This document shows, piece after piece, positions 48,773 through 58,299 of a DNA stretch of 64,000 nucleotides. The DNA is from MB1-2 sp046566065 (lineage in GTDB: Bacteria > Actinomycetota > CADDZG01 > WHSQ01), in assembly GCA_046566065.1 (NCBI GenBank), contig JBKHXK010000012.1:1-64000 (forward strand), in the 5' to 3' direction. Numbering within the stretch: position 1 is the stretch's first letter; each line of letters begins with the position of its first letter. Below the pieces are notes generated by a model. The model was not told the origin of the DNA. It saw only the letters and a program-made list of their open reading frames with translations, and made no database searches. Position numbers and translations under genes: made by a program.

Positions 48773-49450
48773 TCAGGGTTCGTAGTTCTTCACACAGTTC
48801 GGACAGATCGAATGGCTAAGGGAGACCGCTCCCGTTCGCATGAGATACCGGTCAAGGTCAAGCCATTCCTGGTCGTCATCCGACCGAACCGATTTGCAGC
48901 CGATGCAGATGGGCAGGATCCCCTCTAGTTTGCGGATGTAGAGGTTGCTCTCTCGCAACTCCGTGAGCGCGTTCTGAAGCTCCTCGTTCGCAGCGGCCAA
49001 CCGCTCGTTGAGATCCTGCGCGGCCCTTTCTGCCTCTTCTGCTCGCTTGCGTCCGGCCAGCAGCTCCCGCTCATAGAGTCGTCGATCCGAGGCCGCCATC
49101 GCCGTCCAGGCAACGGTCGTCTCCTCGCTGCCTCTCGACGCAAGGACGCGTGCGTTCAGCAGGATCGGTAAGGACTCGTCATCGACCCTTCTGAGGTCCA
49201 GGGCCACCTCTGACACCGCCCCCTGCATGTTCAATAGTGGGCGTAGATGCGTCTCGAAATAGACCCTTGCGCCGGCGGTGAAGAGGTCCTGGAACCTCTG
49301 GCCGGAAAGATCGTGCTCGCACCCGGTCATCCCTCGGAACGTGGCATTCGCTCGCAAGATCTTGCCGTCCTCTGTCGTCAGGACGTATCCACACGGCACC
49401 TCTTCGAAGGAGTCGGTGATCTCCTTTCCGTTCCGGACAGCCTCATCCAT
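48773..49450 (-). CDS. PAS protein with coiled coil and C-terminal Cys4 motif
   Basis: A 225-residue cytoplasmic protein. Residues ~10-120 form a PAS domain (FEEVPCGYVLTTEDGKILR then NATFRGMTG), followed by a coiled coil (~125-170, LAGRKRAEEAERAAQDLNER) and a C-terminal 45 residues with LPICIGCKSVRSDDDQEW and HSICPNCVKNYEP, a Cys4 unit found at the end of many bacterial sensors. There is no kinase, phosphatase or GGDEF domain. It overlaps the RsbQ-like hydrolase gene by 8 bases and is translated after it, so the hydrolase is its likely partner. Possibly a ligand-gated partner-switch or scaffold. Confidence 0.75.
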   Translation of the reverse strand: MDEAVRNGKEITDSFEEVPCGYVLTTEDGKILRANATFRGMTGCEHDLSGQRFQDLFTAGARVYFETHLRPLLNMQGAVSEVALDLRRVDDESLPILLNARVLASRGSEETTVAWTAMAASDRRLYERELLAGRKRAEEAERAAQDLNERLAAANEELQNALTELRESNLYIRKLEGILPICIGCKSVRSDDDQEWLDLDRYLMRTGAVSLSHSICPNCVKNYEP

Positions 49451-50258
49451 CCAACCAACTCGCTATCCGCTCGATCGTCTCTTGCGGAGCACTGAGATTG
49501 GGACAGTGGCCGGTCGCACTCATCTGCACCAGGGTGCTGTTCTGCAGCTTCTCGTGCACGAACCGTCCCACCGGAGTGGGAGCGATGGGATCGTCAGCGC
49601 ATTGAAGGATCAAGCAGGGATGCGACAGCCTGGCCAGGTCCTCTCGGTTATCCGACAGGAACGTAACGCGAGCGAATCGTTCTGCGATCTCCGGATCCGT
49701 GCGGCAGAAACTGTTGGTCAACTCTTGACCTAATTCGGGTCGCTCCTCGTTGCCCATGATGACCGGAGCCATGGCGGCAGACCAGCCGAGGTAGTTGCTC
49801 TGGAGGGAATCCAGGAGCGAATCGACGTCGGTCTTCGAGAAACCACCAACGTAGTCACCGTCATCGACGTAGCGCGGCGAGGGGCCGACCAGTACGAGGC
49901 GGTCGAACAGCTCGGGGGCCTCGAGGGCCCCTAGGACGCCGATCATCGCGCTCACGGAATGCCCTACGAATATGACGTCCTCGAGGTCCAGACCCCTACA
50001 TATCTCGACGACATCTCCCGCGTATCCGGCAAGCGACGAGTGGCGTTCGGCCGAGTATGCGTCCAGGTCCGAGTTCCCCGCTCCGAGGTGATCGAACAGG
50101 ATGACCCGGTAGGTCTCTTCGAAGGCCGGCGCCACGAACCTCCACATCGCCTGATCGCAGCCGAATCCATGAGCGAACATCATGGGCTGGCCGTCCACCG
50201 GCCCGCTCTGGCGGATCGCATGCCGTCGCGTTATTAAGTCTGATGTCGTTCCGGTCAC
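49443..50258 (-). CDS. rsbQ: RsbQ-like alpha/beta hydrolase (signalling receptor family)
   Basis: A 271-residue hydrolase of the RsbQ/KAI2/D14 family: MMFAHGFGCDQAMWRFVAP, ILFDHLGAGNSDLDAY, VIFVGHSVSAMIGVLGAL (nucleophile Ser), LILQCADDPIAP with the acid, and ATGHCPNLSAP with the catalytic His. In Bacillus subtilis RsbQ works with the PAS-PP2C phosphatase RsbP in energy-stress activation of sigma B. Here the gene downstream encodes a PAS protein without PP2C domain, and the two overlap by 8 bases. It probably makes or senses a small hydrophobic molecule for the PAS domain. Confidence 0.85.
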   Translation of the reverse strand: MTGTTSDLITRRHAIRQSGPVDGQPMMFAHGFGCDQAMWRFVAPAFEETYRVILFDHLGAGNSDLDAYSAERHSSLAGYAGDVVEICRGLDLEDVIFVGHSVSAMIGVLGALEAPELFDRLVLVGPSPRYVDDGDYVGGFSKTDVDSLLDSLQSNYLGWSAAMAPVIMGNEERPELGQELTNSFCRTDPEIAERFARVTFLSDNREDLARLSHPCLILQCADDPIAPTPVGRFVHEKLQNSTLVQMSATGHCPNLSAPQETIERIASWLDG

Positions 50259-50423
50259 GGAGCCACCTCCCCTTGGGATCTCGCACGTACCAACCTACGC
50301 GCTCAGATCGCTCCTGGGAACGGACCCCAAAGACCTCGAGGTGGCCCGCCTGCTGGCGGGCAGCTATGTCCCGGGCGAAAGCTCTACGAGGACTACGACC
50401 TCGCGCCCAGGGGGCCGCATAAA

Positions 50424-50453
50424 TTGAGGGTCGGGGGTGTCGCCACCTATAAT
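50424..50453 (+). promoter_or_regulatory. Promoter for tRNA-Gly
   Basis: TTGAGG (50424-50429) and TATAAT (50448-50453) separated by 18 bases, placed so that transcription would start about 4-7 bases before the tRNA at 50464. The -10 is a perfect housekeeping sigma consensus in a very GC-rich neighbourhood. Confidence 0.75.
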
Positions 50454-50463
50454 GACTGCCGTT

Positions 50464-50538
50464 GCGGGCGTGGCTCAGTGGTAGAGCATCACCTTGCCAA
50501 GGTGAGGGTCGCCAGTTCGAATCTGGTCGCCCGCTCCA
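50464..50538 (+). tRNA. tRNA-Gly (GCC)
   Basis: 75 nt including an encoded CCA. Acceptor stem GCGGGCG pairs with CGCCCGC, discriminator U. Anticodon stem-loop ACC-TTGCCAA-GGT gives anticodon GCC. T arm CCAGTTCGAATCTGG. A consensus promoter lies just upstream and an intrinsic terminator directly downstream, so it is a monocistronic unit. Its 3' side borders a decayed integrase gene, which marks it as a former or present insertion site. Confidence 0.96.
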
Positions 50539-50541
50539 ACT

Positions 50542-50572
50542 AAACCCCCTGGTCACAGGGGGTTTTTCTTTT
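50542..50572 (+). terminator. Intrinsic terminator of tRNA-Gly
   Basis: AAACCCCCTG (50542-50551), 4-base loop, CAGGGGGTTT (50556-50565) with a T-rich tail (TTTTTCTTTT). This is a textbook rho-independent terminator, 4 bases after the tRNA. Confidence 0.93.
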
Positions 50573-50600
50573 CTCAACCCTTCGGGTCCCGCTTGATTTC

Positions 50601-50631
50601 TGGCCATCACTGGCCATCACTTGTCCATCAC
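50601..50631 (+). repeat. Short direct repeats before the integrase remnant
   Basis: TGGCCATCAC occurs twice in tandem (50601-50610, 50611-50620) and a third, degraded copy (TTGTCCATCAC, 50621-50631) follows. They lie between the tRNA-Gly terminator and the start codon of the decayed integrase. Repeats of this kind occur as arm-type binding sites or control sites of integrase/excisionase genes; they are too short and few for a CRISPR array. Confidence 0.6.
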
Positions 50632-50662
50632 GCTTAGATCACCTCGGGCAAGGAGACGTGTG

Positions 50663-50812
50663 ATGGCCGGTTCGATCCGTCAGCGGGGCCGCAACTCGTG
50701 GCAGATAGTGTCTATGCAGGAACCGACCCAGACACCGGCCGGCGCCGGCAGCTGACCCGAACGGTGCAAGGCAGTCGGACCCAGGCGCAGCGGGAGCTGC
50801 GGTCCCGTCGGC
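50663..50812 (+). pseudogene. Tyrosine recombinase (integrase) remnant, frameshifted and truncated
   Basis: The start is still intact: AAGGAG 7 bases before ATG 50663, encoding MAGSIRQRGRNSWQ, the common N terminus of actinobacterial phage-type integrases. About base 50707 the frame shifts, and the next frame continues VYAGTDPDTGRRRQLTRTV then QGSRTQAQREL, the expected next part of the same protein. One lost base restores the joint reading. The match ends near 50812, so the DNA-binding and catalytic domains are gone. It borders tRNA-Gly on the typical side, and is a fossil of an integrative element. Confidence 0.8.
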
Positions 50813-51026
50813 CACTGAGATCTCCGCCCGAGCCCACTTCGCTCCGACCTCGTCCATGCGCCCAGGCGATCACCCCAACGCGCAGCTCCTGGGGCGTGTG
50901 CTGGCCTAAGGCCTGGTCCAGGAGACGCGCGGCTTCCGCCACGTCACCCTCGAGCGCAGCGGTCAAGTACCTCGATCTCAGCTGCTCGAGTGCTTCCACT
51001 ATCTCCAGCATCCGTGCCGTTCGCAC
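50712..51026 (-). CDS. Hypothetical ORF overlapping the integrase remnant
   Basis: A 104-residue frame. The first ~55 residues are protein-like helices (MLEIVEALEQLRSRYLTAAL, EGDVAEAARLLDQALGQH, TPQELRVGVIAWAHG); the rest reads antisense through the integrase remnant and is basic and of low quality. I think the N-terminal half is real and the gene was cut by the same event that truncated the integrase. The start is GTG 51026 or ATG 51011. No family recognised. It could be a remnant of element cargo. Confidence 0.35.
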   Translation of the reverse strand: MRTARMLEIVEALEQLRSRYLTAALEGDVAEAARLLDQALGQHTPQELRVGVIAWAHGRGRSEVGSGGDLSGRRDRSSRCAWVRLPCTVRVSCRRRPVSGSVPA

Positions 51027-51044
51027 GGATGTACATACGTTTGA

Positions 51045-51830
51045 CTACGTACCACCGAACAGGGGCTCGCTCACTTCCGTTTCCGGCGGCACGAAAGCGC
51101 AGAGCAACCGCCAGAGCTGGCTCGGCGTGAGGGGACGGAGCTCGAGACGTCTCGTGGGGTGAGAGCCGCGGGGTGCCAGCGTGACGAGGAATATCCCCAC
51201 CTCGGAGTCGAGGAGTTCCAGCGTTCGTGCCTTAGGGCGTTCCTGGGCGGCGTTCCACCACACTCCTGCGCTCCACCTGGCGACCTCGGCGCGGGACAAG
51301 GCGGCCAGCGTCTCGATCCAGGCAGGCTCGAGCTCGTCGCCCTTACGCAGCAGCCGTTCCACCTCCCCCGCCGTAAGGGAGGAGCCCGCCATCAGCACCA
51401 CCTCCAGCAAGCCTGCGTCGATCTGCACGTGGGAGGCAACCTTGTGAGGCGGGCGCGGGCCCAACTGCAACAAGCGGGCAAGTCGAAAAGCGGCCATACC
51501 CCGCGGGACCACGACGACGTCGCCCTCGGTGGCGTCAGCAGGGAGATGCTGCAGCACCGCGACCCGGCCGTCGATCCAGCCCTCGACCCTCATAGAAGGG
51601 CGCGGCATGCGTTCGACGATGAGACGCGCAGAGGGCCGGGAGAGACATCCAGCCAGAGCAGCGAGTCGCTCGTGAACCCGGCCGCCTTGCACGATGCCTG
51701 CCTCTATCAGCTCGTTGCCGACCTCGGGGTCCAGTTCCTCTGCAGAACCGGAATCCAGGCGCGCGAGCCCCTGCAGAGCGCGCCCGCTCATGACGAGTCG
51801 TCCCTGATCGGATTCGAACCGACTCGTCAT
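51045..51830 (-). CDS. EspG-like type VII-associated protein (tentative)
   Basis: A 261-residue cytoplasmic-looking protein with alternating helices and strands. The second half carries AEVARWSAGVWWNAAQ, RTLELLDSEVGIFLVTL and LELRPLTPSQLWRLLCAF, a pattern reminiscent of EspG-type chaperones of type VII systems, which end in a strand-rich region and a final helix. The resemblance is structural guesswork, not a clear motif match. It overlaps the LpqN-like gene by 4 bases as the last gene of a four-gene set starting with helical WXG100-sized proteins. Confidence 0.5.
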   Translation of the reverse strand: MTSRFESDQGRLVMSGRALQGLARLDSGSAEELDPEVGNELIEAGIVQGGRVHERLAALAGCLSRPSARLIVERMPRPSMRVEGWIDGRVAVLQHLPADATEGDVVVVPRGMAAFRLARLLQLGPRPPHKVASHVQIDAGLLEVVLMAGSSLTAGEVERLLRKGDELEPAWIETLAALSRAEVARWSAGVWWNAAQERPKARTLELLDSEVGIFLVTLAPRGSHPTRRLELRPLTPSQLWRLLCAFVPPETEVSEPLFGGT

Positions 51831-52345
51831 GTGTCCTCCAGCGTGAAGCTACGGCCGATCCTCTCGAGATCGGCAACGCATCCAGCCCACTCCTCGCTCC
51901 GAGCCCCCACCGAGATCGTCCAGATGTGCTCGTCAGTGAGGAGGATCCATTGCTGGCAGGTCAATGCGTACACACCTTGGCGATAGGCCACGAGGATGCG
52001 CCGCGCCGGGTGTGCCGAGACGACGTCGTGGTCGACGTCGATGATCAGCGGTTCCGATAGGACCCGCTGCAGCAGCTGGATCCCGCTGGTTGCGAGCCCG
52101 TCGAGATCGAGGACAACATCACGTACCCGGCGGACCACGTTGGCGTTCGCGGGAAAGACATCGCTCGACCCGGGTGCGACCAGCGAGACGAGCATCCCGG
52201 TCACAGCAGGGGTAACCGCCCACCGCGAGGGGTGGCCGATCGAGAACCCGTGGCGCGAGCGATACACCGACCAGTCATCGACCCCGGCCCCCACACCCCC
52301 GCCGCCCGAAGCGCCCTCAACGGATCTCGGGCGCGCGTCACTCAT
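51827..52345 (-). CDS. LpqN/PsbP-like protein in the type VII-like cluster
   Basis: A 172-residue protein. After a disordered Gly-rich start (VEGASGGGGVGAGVDDW) comes an alpha/beta domain like PsbP/LpqN/DUF1795: YRSRHGFSIGHPSRWAV, VSLVAPGSSDVFPANANVVR, YRQGVYALTCQQWIL, TISVGARSEEWAGCVADLERI, GRSFTLED. No signal peptide, so it may be cytoplasmic, unlike LpqN. Start ATG 52345 is chosen over the longer frame because it lies just 8 bases inside the preceding gene's stop with a GGGGACGGGG site upstream. In type VII loci such domains are thought to act as chaperone-like factors. Confidence 0.6.
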   Translation of the reverse strand: MSDARPRSVEGASGGGGVGAGVDDWSVYRSRHGFSIGHPSRWAVTPAVTGMLVSLVAPGSSDVFPANANVVRRVRDVVLDLDGLATSGIQLLQRVLSEPLIIDVDHDVVSAHPARRILVAYRQGVYALTCQQWILLTDEHIWTISVGARSEEWAGCVADLERIGRSFTLEDT

Positions 52346-53075
52346 CGAGTGCCCCGTCCCCTGCGTCGTCCCCACCGGACGAACCATCCATTCCACCCGC
52401 CAGTGCACAGCCGGCGACCCCCCACCCCGTCGGGGACGAGAACAGCATGCGAAGGCCGGAGCCGAGTGCGCCGCTCCCGGCGTTCGATCCCGCGTCGAGC
52501 GAGCCCTCGATCCATGGCTCGGCCACGTCCGGCGCGGCGGCGGCCGCAAGGGTGAACCCGCCCAGGGCAGTTACCGGCATCTCGTCGGCGAAGGCCTCGA
52601 TCGCGTCGACGACGCCTCGGTCGATGACGGCGCCGACCTCGTCTCCTAGAGCGCTGCCGGGGTCGGGCATGGCGTCCAACGTCTCTATCGCCCATCTCTG
52701 AGCGCCCCGGATCCGATCCTCCGAGATGGCGGCTGTCTCGCCGACGGGCGTCGCGGGCATCGAGGGCAGCGATGCATAGCGACGTAGTCCGGGGATCAGC
52801 CATGCGGTATCCGCTCCCCCGCCGAGTTCCGCCCACGTCGCTCGAGCCTCGAGGTGCGCAGCATCCTCGATCAGGTCGACCGCGAGATCCTGCAGTGCCG
52901 CGTTCGCTTCGGAGATCGCCTGACCCAAGCGCGCAGCGATGCCGACCGGCATCGGCGGCGTCGGAGCTTGCGCTAGCCTCCGGCCGCTGTCGGAGAAGGC
53001 GGAGGCGCCTTCGCGCATCCTGGTCGCCAGTCGGCGCACGCCTTCTGGGTCGATGACGATGCGCGAGGAGCTCAC
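52338..53075 (-). CDS. Large helical protein, WXG100-like N terminus (putative type VII substrate)
   Basis: A 245-residue protein. Residues ~1-80 are two long helices (VIDPEGVRRLATRMREGASA and AISEANAALQDLAVDLIEDA) of WXG/LXG-type hairpin character, without a clear WXG. The middle has an alpha-helical segment and the C terminus is hydrophobic and Gly/Ala-rich (ALGGFTLAAAAAPD, GVAGCALAGGMDGSSGG), ending acidic. This design, helical targeting hairpin plus variable tail, fits a secreted substrate. It overlaps the preceding WXG100-like gene by 4 bases (GTGA). Confidence 0.55.
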   Translation of the reverse strand: MSSSRIVIDPEGVRRLATRMREGASAFSDSGRRLAQAPTPPMPVGIAARLGQAISEANAALQDLAVDLIEDAAHLEARATWAELGGGADTAWLIPGLRRYASLPSMPATPVGETAAISEDRIRGAQRWAIETLDAMPDPGSALGDEVGAVIDRGVVDAIEAFADEMPVTALGGFTLAAAAAPDVAEPWIEGSLDAGSNAGSGALGSGLRMLFSSPTGWGVAGCALAGGMDGSSGGDDAGDGALDE

Positions 53076-53392
53076 CCGTCTCCCTCGTCTCGGCGTCTGC
53101 GCTCCGCAAGCTCTAGCTCGTAGATCCGCTCGCGCACCGAAGCCGCGCCCCTGCGCAGGGTGTGGGCGGCGGCTTGGAGCTGTTCGGCGATCCCTCGAGC
53201 CCGCCGCCGTCGGCGTTCCATATCGGCGCGCAGCCGCTCGGCTGCGGGTCCTTCGAACGGCACCATCTCGGCCTGACGTTCGAGAGAGATCCCAATCTCC
53301 GCGACGGCTTCGGCTCGCTGCGTGAGCTCGGCCGCGAGCTGCTCCATGGCGATCGGGTCGCCGAGATGTGAGTGATCCGCCAGAGCTCCCAC
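53072..53392 (-). CDS. WXG100-like protein (FEG variant)
   Basis: A 106-residue all-helical protein with the size and layout of WXG100 proteins: helix EQLAAELTQRAEAVAEIGIS, turn PFEGPAAERLRADM, helix RRARGIAEQLQAAAHTLRRG. The turn has Phe-Glu-Gly in place of Trp-x-Gly, as seen in some ESX partner proteins. It starts the four-gene cluster that runs left to the integrase remnant, and likely forms a heterodimer with the next gene product. Confidence 0.65.
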   Translation of the reverse strand: MGALADHSHLGDPIAMEQLAAELTQRAEAVAEIGISLERQAEMVPFEGPAAERLRADMERRRRRARGIAEQLQAAAHTLRRGAASVRERIYELELAERRRRDEGDG

Positions 53393-53434
53393 GGCCTCAA
53401 CTATCCCGCATCCGCTCGGGACGGCCCTCGGGCA

Positions 53435-53866
53435 TCACCTGCCGGTGTGGCCGAAGCCTCCCTCGCCGCGCTCGGAACCGGGGAGCTCCTCGACGAGCTC
53501 GAGTTCCGCATGCTCGACCTTCTGGAAGACGAGCTGTGCGATCTTCTCACCGCGTCTTATGTCGATGAGTCCATCCAGATTCAGGTTCACAGCTACCACC
53601 TTGATCTCGCCCCGGTACCCAGAGTCGATCAGCCCAGGTGAGTTGGCGACCCCGAGGCCCTCACTCAGAGCCCGGCCCGAGCGGGGCTGCACGAAGCCTG
53701 CGTAGCCTTCCGGGATCGCGATCGCGATCCCGGTTGGGATGGCGGCGCGCTGGCCCGCCTCCAGCTTCACGTCCTCGGCCGCGAACAGGTCCAGTCCAGC
53801 GTCGCCCATACGCGCGTAGGCAGGCAGCGCCAGCTCCTCGTCCAGTCTCTTGACAAGCACCCTCAT
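53435..53866 (-). CDS. dut: Deoxyuridine triphosphate nucleotidohydrolase (dUTPase)
   Basis: A 143-residue homotrimeric dUTPase, which turns dUTP into dUMP and so limits uracil in DNA. The five motifs are present: DAGLDLFAAE (1), VQPRSGRALSEG (2), SPGLIDSGYRGEIKV (3), RGEKIAQLVF (4) and the C-terminal arm GEGGFGHTG (5). Its start overlaps the stop of nrdR by 4 bases, so it is in the same message, matching a shared role in dNTP homeostasis. Confidence 0.96.
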   Translation of the reverse strand: MRVLVKRLDEELALPAYARMGDAGLDLFAAEDVKLEAGQRAAIPTGIAIAIPEGYAGFVQPRSGRALSEGLGVANSPGLIDSGYRGEIKVVAVNLNLDGLIDIRRGEKIAQLVFQKVEHAELELVEELPGSERGEGGFGHTGR

Positions 53867-54345
53867 GGTCCGTCCTCGACCTTCTTAGGTGGCGACTTCT
53901 TCGCCAGAAGACCCAGCTCCCTCTCGAAGTCGTTCAATTCTTGGAAGTCCTTATAGACCGAGGCGAAACGAAGATAGGCGACCTCGTCCAGATGACGTAG
54001 CCGTTCGAGGATCTCTCGCCCGATCTCTGCGGACGGTACAGGACGGCGCCCATCCAAGCGCATAGCTTCCTCGACGTCGTCTACGACCGCGGCTATCTCC
54101 CCCTCGGAGACGGGTCTGTTCTTGCAGGCCCTGCGGATGCCCTCGGTGACCTTGTCCCGGATGAAGGGCTCCTCCACGCCGTTGCGCTTGAGGATGAGGA
54201 GCGGGACCTCCTCCGCGCGCTCGAAGGTGGTGTACCGGCGTCCACAGCCGAGACACTCGCGCCGTCTGCGGATGGCCCGACCATCTTCGGCCGTGCGCGA
54301 ATCGACGACCTTGTCTTCCTCCGCGCTGCAGTAGGGGCAGCGCAT
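53863..54345 (-). CDS. nrdR: NrdR transcriptional repressor of ribonucleotide reductase genes
   Basis: A 160-residue NrdR: Cys4 zinc ribbon RCPYCSAEEDKVVDSR then RRECLGCGRRYTTFER, followed by an ATP-cone (LLILKRNGVEEPFIRDKVTEG, RLDGRRPVPSAEIGREIL then VAYLRFASVYKDF). It binds tandem NrdR boxes when loaded with dATP and ATP and represses ribonucleotide reductase genes. Two box-like sites exist upstream of nrdJ, 4 kb away in this window. It overlaps dut by 4 bases and lies 20 bases after the BP74-like gene. Confidence 0.97.
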   Translation of the reverse strand: MRCPYCSAEEDKVVDSRTAEDGRAIRRRRECLGCGRRYTTFERAEEVPLLILKRNGVEEPFIRDKVTEGIRRACKNRPVSEGEIAAVVDDVEEAMRLDGRRPVPSAEIGREILERLRHLDEVAYLRFASVYKDFQELNDFERELGLLAKKSPPKKVEDGP

Positions 54346-54365
54346 CTAGTCCCTCGAGGGCGAGG

Positions 54366-55088
54366 TCAGCGTCCGACCTTCTCCACATAGGAAGACCACG
54401 GGCACCAGCGCTCGCCATACCACTCGTCCCGGTTGCGCTCGACGTAGTAGGGCGACCCATCGCATACCTCGATGAACATCTCGCCCAGCACGATCGAGCC
54501 GGGCCTCATCGCGAACTTCCAGTCCGGGTTATAGGGCTGCCCCGAACGAACGATGCCCGAGACGATCAGGGTCTTGTCCTCGGCTGCCGCCTCTGCTTCC
54601 ATCTGGGCGACCTCATCCGGAGTGTTCACGTACACGATGAACTTCGCCTCGGGACGACTGGTGAATCCGATGGTGAAGTAGCGGCCGATCTGGAAGCGGA
54701 CCTTGGAGGTCCCGAGAGAGGTCTCGACGGATGCCTCGTAGATCCCGGAGCCGACGGGCTGGCCCTCTCGGACGTTGCGGCAGATGCCGTAACAGGCGTC
54801 GTCTTGAGGCCAGTCCCACTGGATGGTCTCTCCGGGGCCGAGGCTCTGTTCCGGCTGCGAGAAGTCGTAGCGCGACACCAACTCGCCCGAGCGGACGTTC
54901 GTGATCGTCCAGGCGCTCTCCAGCGTCACGGCGTTCTGCTCGTAGTTCTGAAGCATGATCCGCACCACCTTGCCCACGACATTGCGGTGATGCGACGTCC
55001 ACTGTTCGACGCCTCGTCCGGCTGCCGTAGACGCGCTCGGAAGGAGCAGGACGAGACAGGCGAGGACCAGGGCGAAGACTCTCTTCAT
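54366..55088 (-). CDS. Secreted protein with BsuPI-like and BP74-like regions
   Basis: A 240-residue exported protein: signal KRVFALVLACLVLLLPSAST cut near AAG. The first domain (~30-130, VVRIMLQNYEQNAVTLESAW, SLGPGETIQWDWP) is a beta sandwich like the BsuPI intracellular-protease-inhibitor fold. The second (~135-235, KFIVYVNTPDEVAQMEAEA, IVSGIVRSGQPYNPDWKF, FIEVCDGSPYYVE) resembles the BP74 N-terminal domain with its Glu-Val-Cys-Asp-Gly signature. The role is unknown. Its place between the nrdJ set and nrdR is odd for a secreted protein. Confidence 0.6.
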   Translation of the reverse strand: MKRVFALVLACLVLLLPSASTAAGRGVEQWTSHHRNVVGKVVRIMLQNYEQNAVTLESAWTITNVRSGELVSRYDFSQPEQSLGPGETIQWDWPQDDACYGICRNVREGQPVGSGIYEASVETSLGTSKVRFQIGRYFTIGFTSRPEAKFIVYVNTPDEVAQMEAEAAAEDKTLIVSGIVRSGQPYNPDWKFAMRPGSIVLGEMFIEVCDGSPYYVERNRDEWYGERWCPWSSYVEKVGR

Positions 55089-55134
55089 GGTGATGGAGAT
55101 ATTAGGCCCGCTCCCGTATCAGGTGGAGGGGCCT

Positions 55135-55341
55135 TCAGACGGCCTCCGCGCCACCCTCGCGTAGCTCGGCCAGCTGCTCGCGGAGCTCCTGGACGCGCGA
55201 GTGGTAGGTCTCCGGATCCTCGATCGGACGGGGCCTCTCGAGAACCGTGCCCGGCTCCGTCCCACAGAGCGGGCAGCGGGTGGGACCGAGCCGGAGCTCA
55301 GCCCCACACTCGCTGCACATCTGTGGACGTTTCTTAGCCAT
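55135..55341 (-). CDS. Small zinc-ribbon protein downstream of nrdJ
   Basis: A 68-residue protein: MCSECGAELRLGPTRCPLCG gives two CxxC pairs for a zinc ribbon, followed by a Pro-rich hinge and a helical tail (ETYHSRVQELREQLAELREG). It starts 6 bases after the nrdJ stop, so it is cotranscribed with it. Function unknown; a zinc-ribbon adaptor for the reductase or a transcription-linked factor are options. No family name is certain. Confidence 0.6.
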   Translation of the reverse strand: MAKKRPQMCSECGAELRLGPTRCPLCGTEPGTVLERPRPIEDPETYHSRVQELREQLAELREGGAEAV

Positions 55342-55347
55342 GAGTGG

Positions 55348-58110
<2,763 letters not shown>

Positions 58111-58187
58111 TGTTGTTGCCCCCCTTCATCCTGGCCCCCGCCTGTCGTGCGGTGGTCTCCTATCCTCCCACGCCCCCCACTAGCAGA

Positions 58188-58234
58188 ACACCAGATATAG
58201 CGGGGAAGTCGGTGTTCAACACAAGATGTGGTGG
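58188..58234. promoter_or_regulatory. Tandem NrdR boxes upstream of nrdJ
   Basis: Box 1 ACACCAGATATAGCGG (58188-58203) and box 2 ACACAAGATGTGGTGG (58219-58234). Each agrees at 12 of 16 positions with the NrdR-box consensus ACACwATATwTwGTGT as I remember it. Their start-to-start spacing is 31 bases, the three-turn spacing typical for NrdR pairs. They lie upstream of the nrdJ start (58110) and would be read by the NrdR encoded in the same locus. Confidence 0.7.
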
Positions 58235-58299
58235 AGTTGCACGGATGAAATTACGCTTGTGTTCAGGTCGGGTCAACCCCTTGCCGGAAGAAAACGCGC

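Noticed and set aside
50601..50631. CRISPR-like repeats
   Set aside because: Three 10-base units in direct tandem with no spacers, next to an integrase remnant; not an array.
58111..58299. Cobalamin riboswitch upstream of nrdJ
   Set aside because: I looked for a B12-box-like element and the long structured leader and saw none; the NrdR boxes account for the gap.
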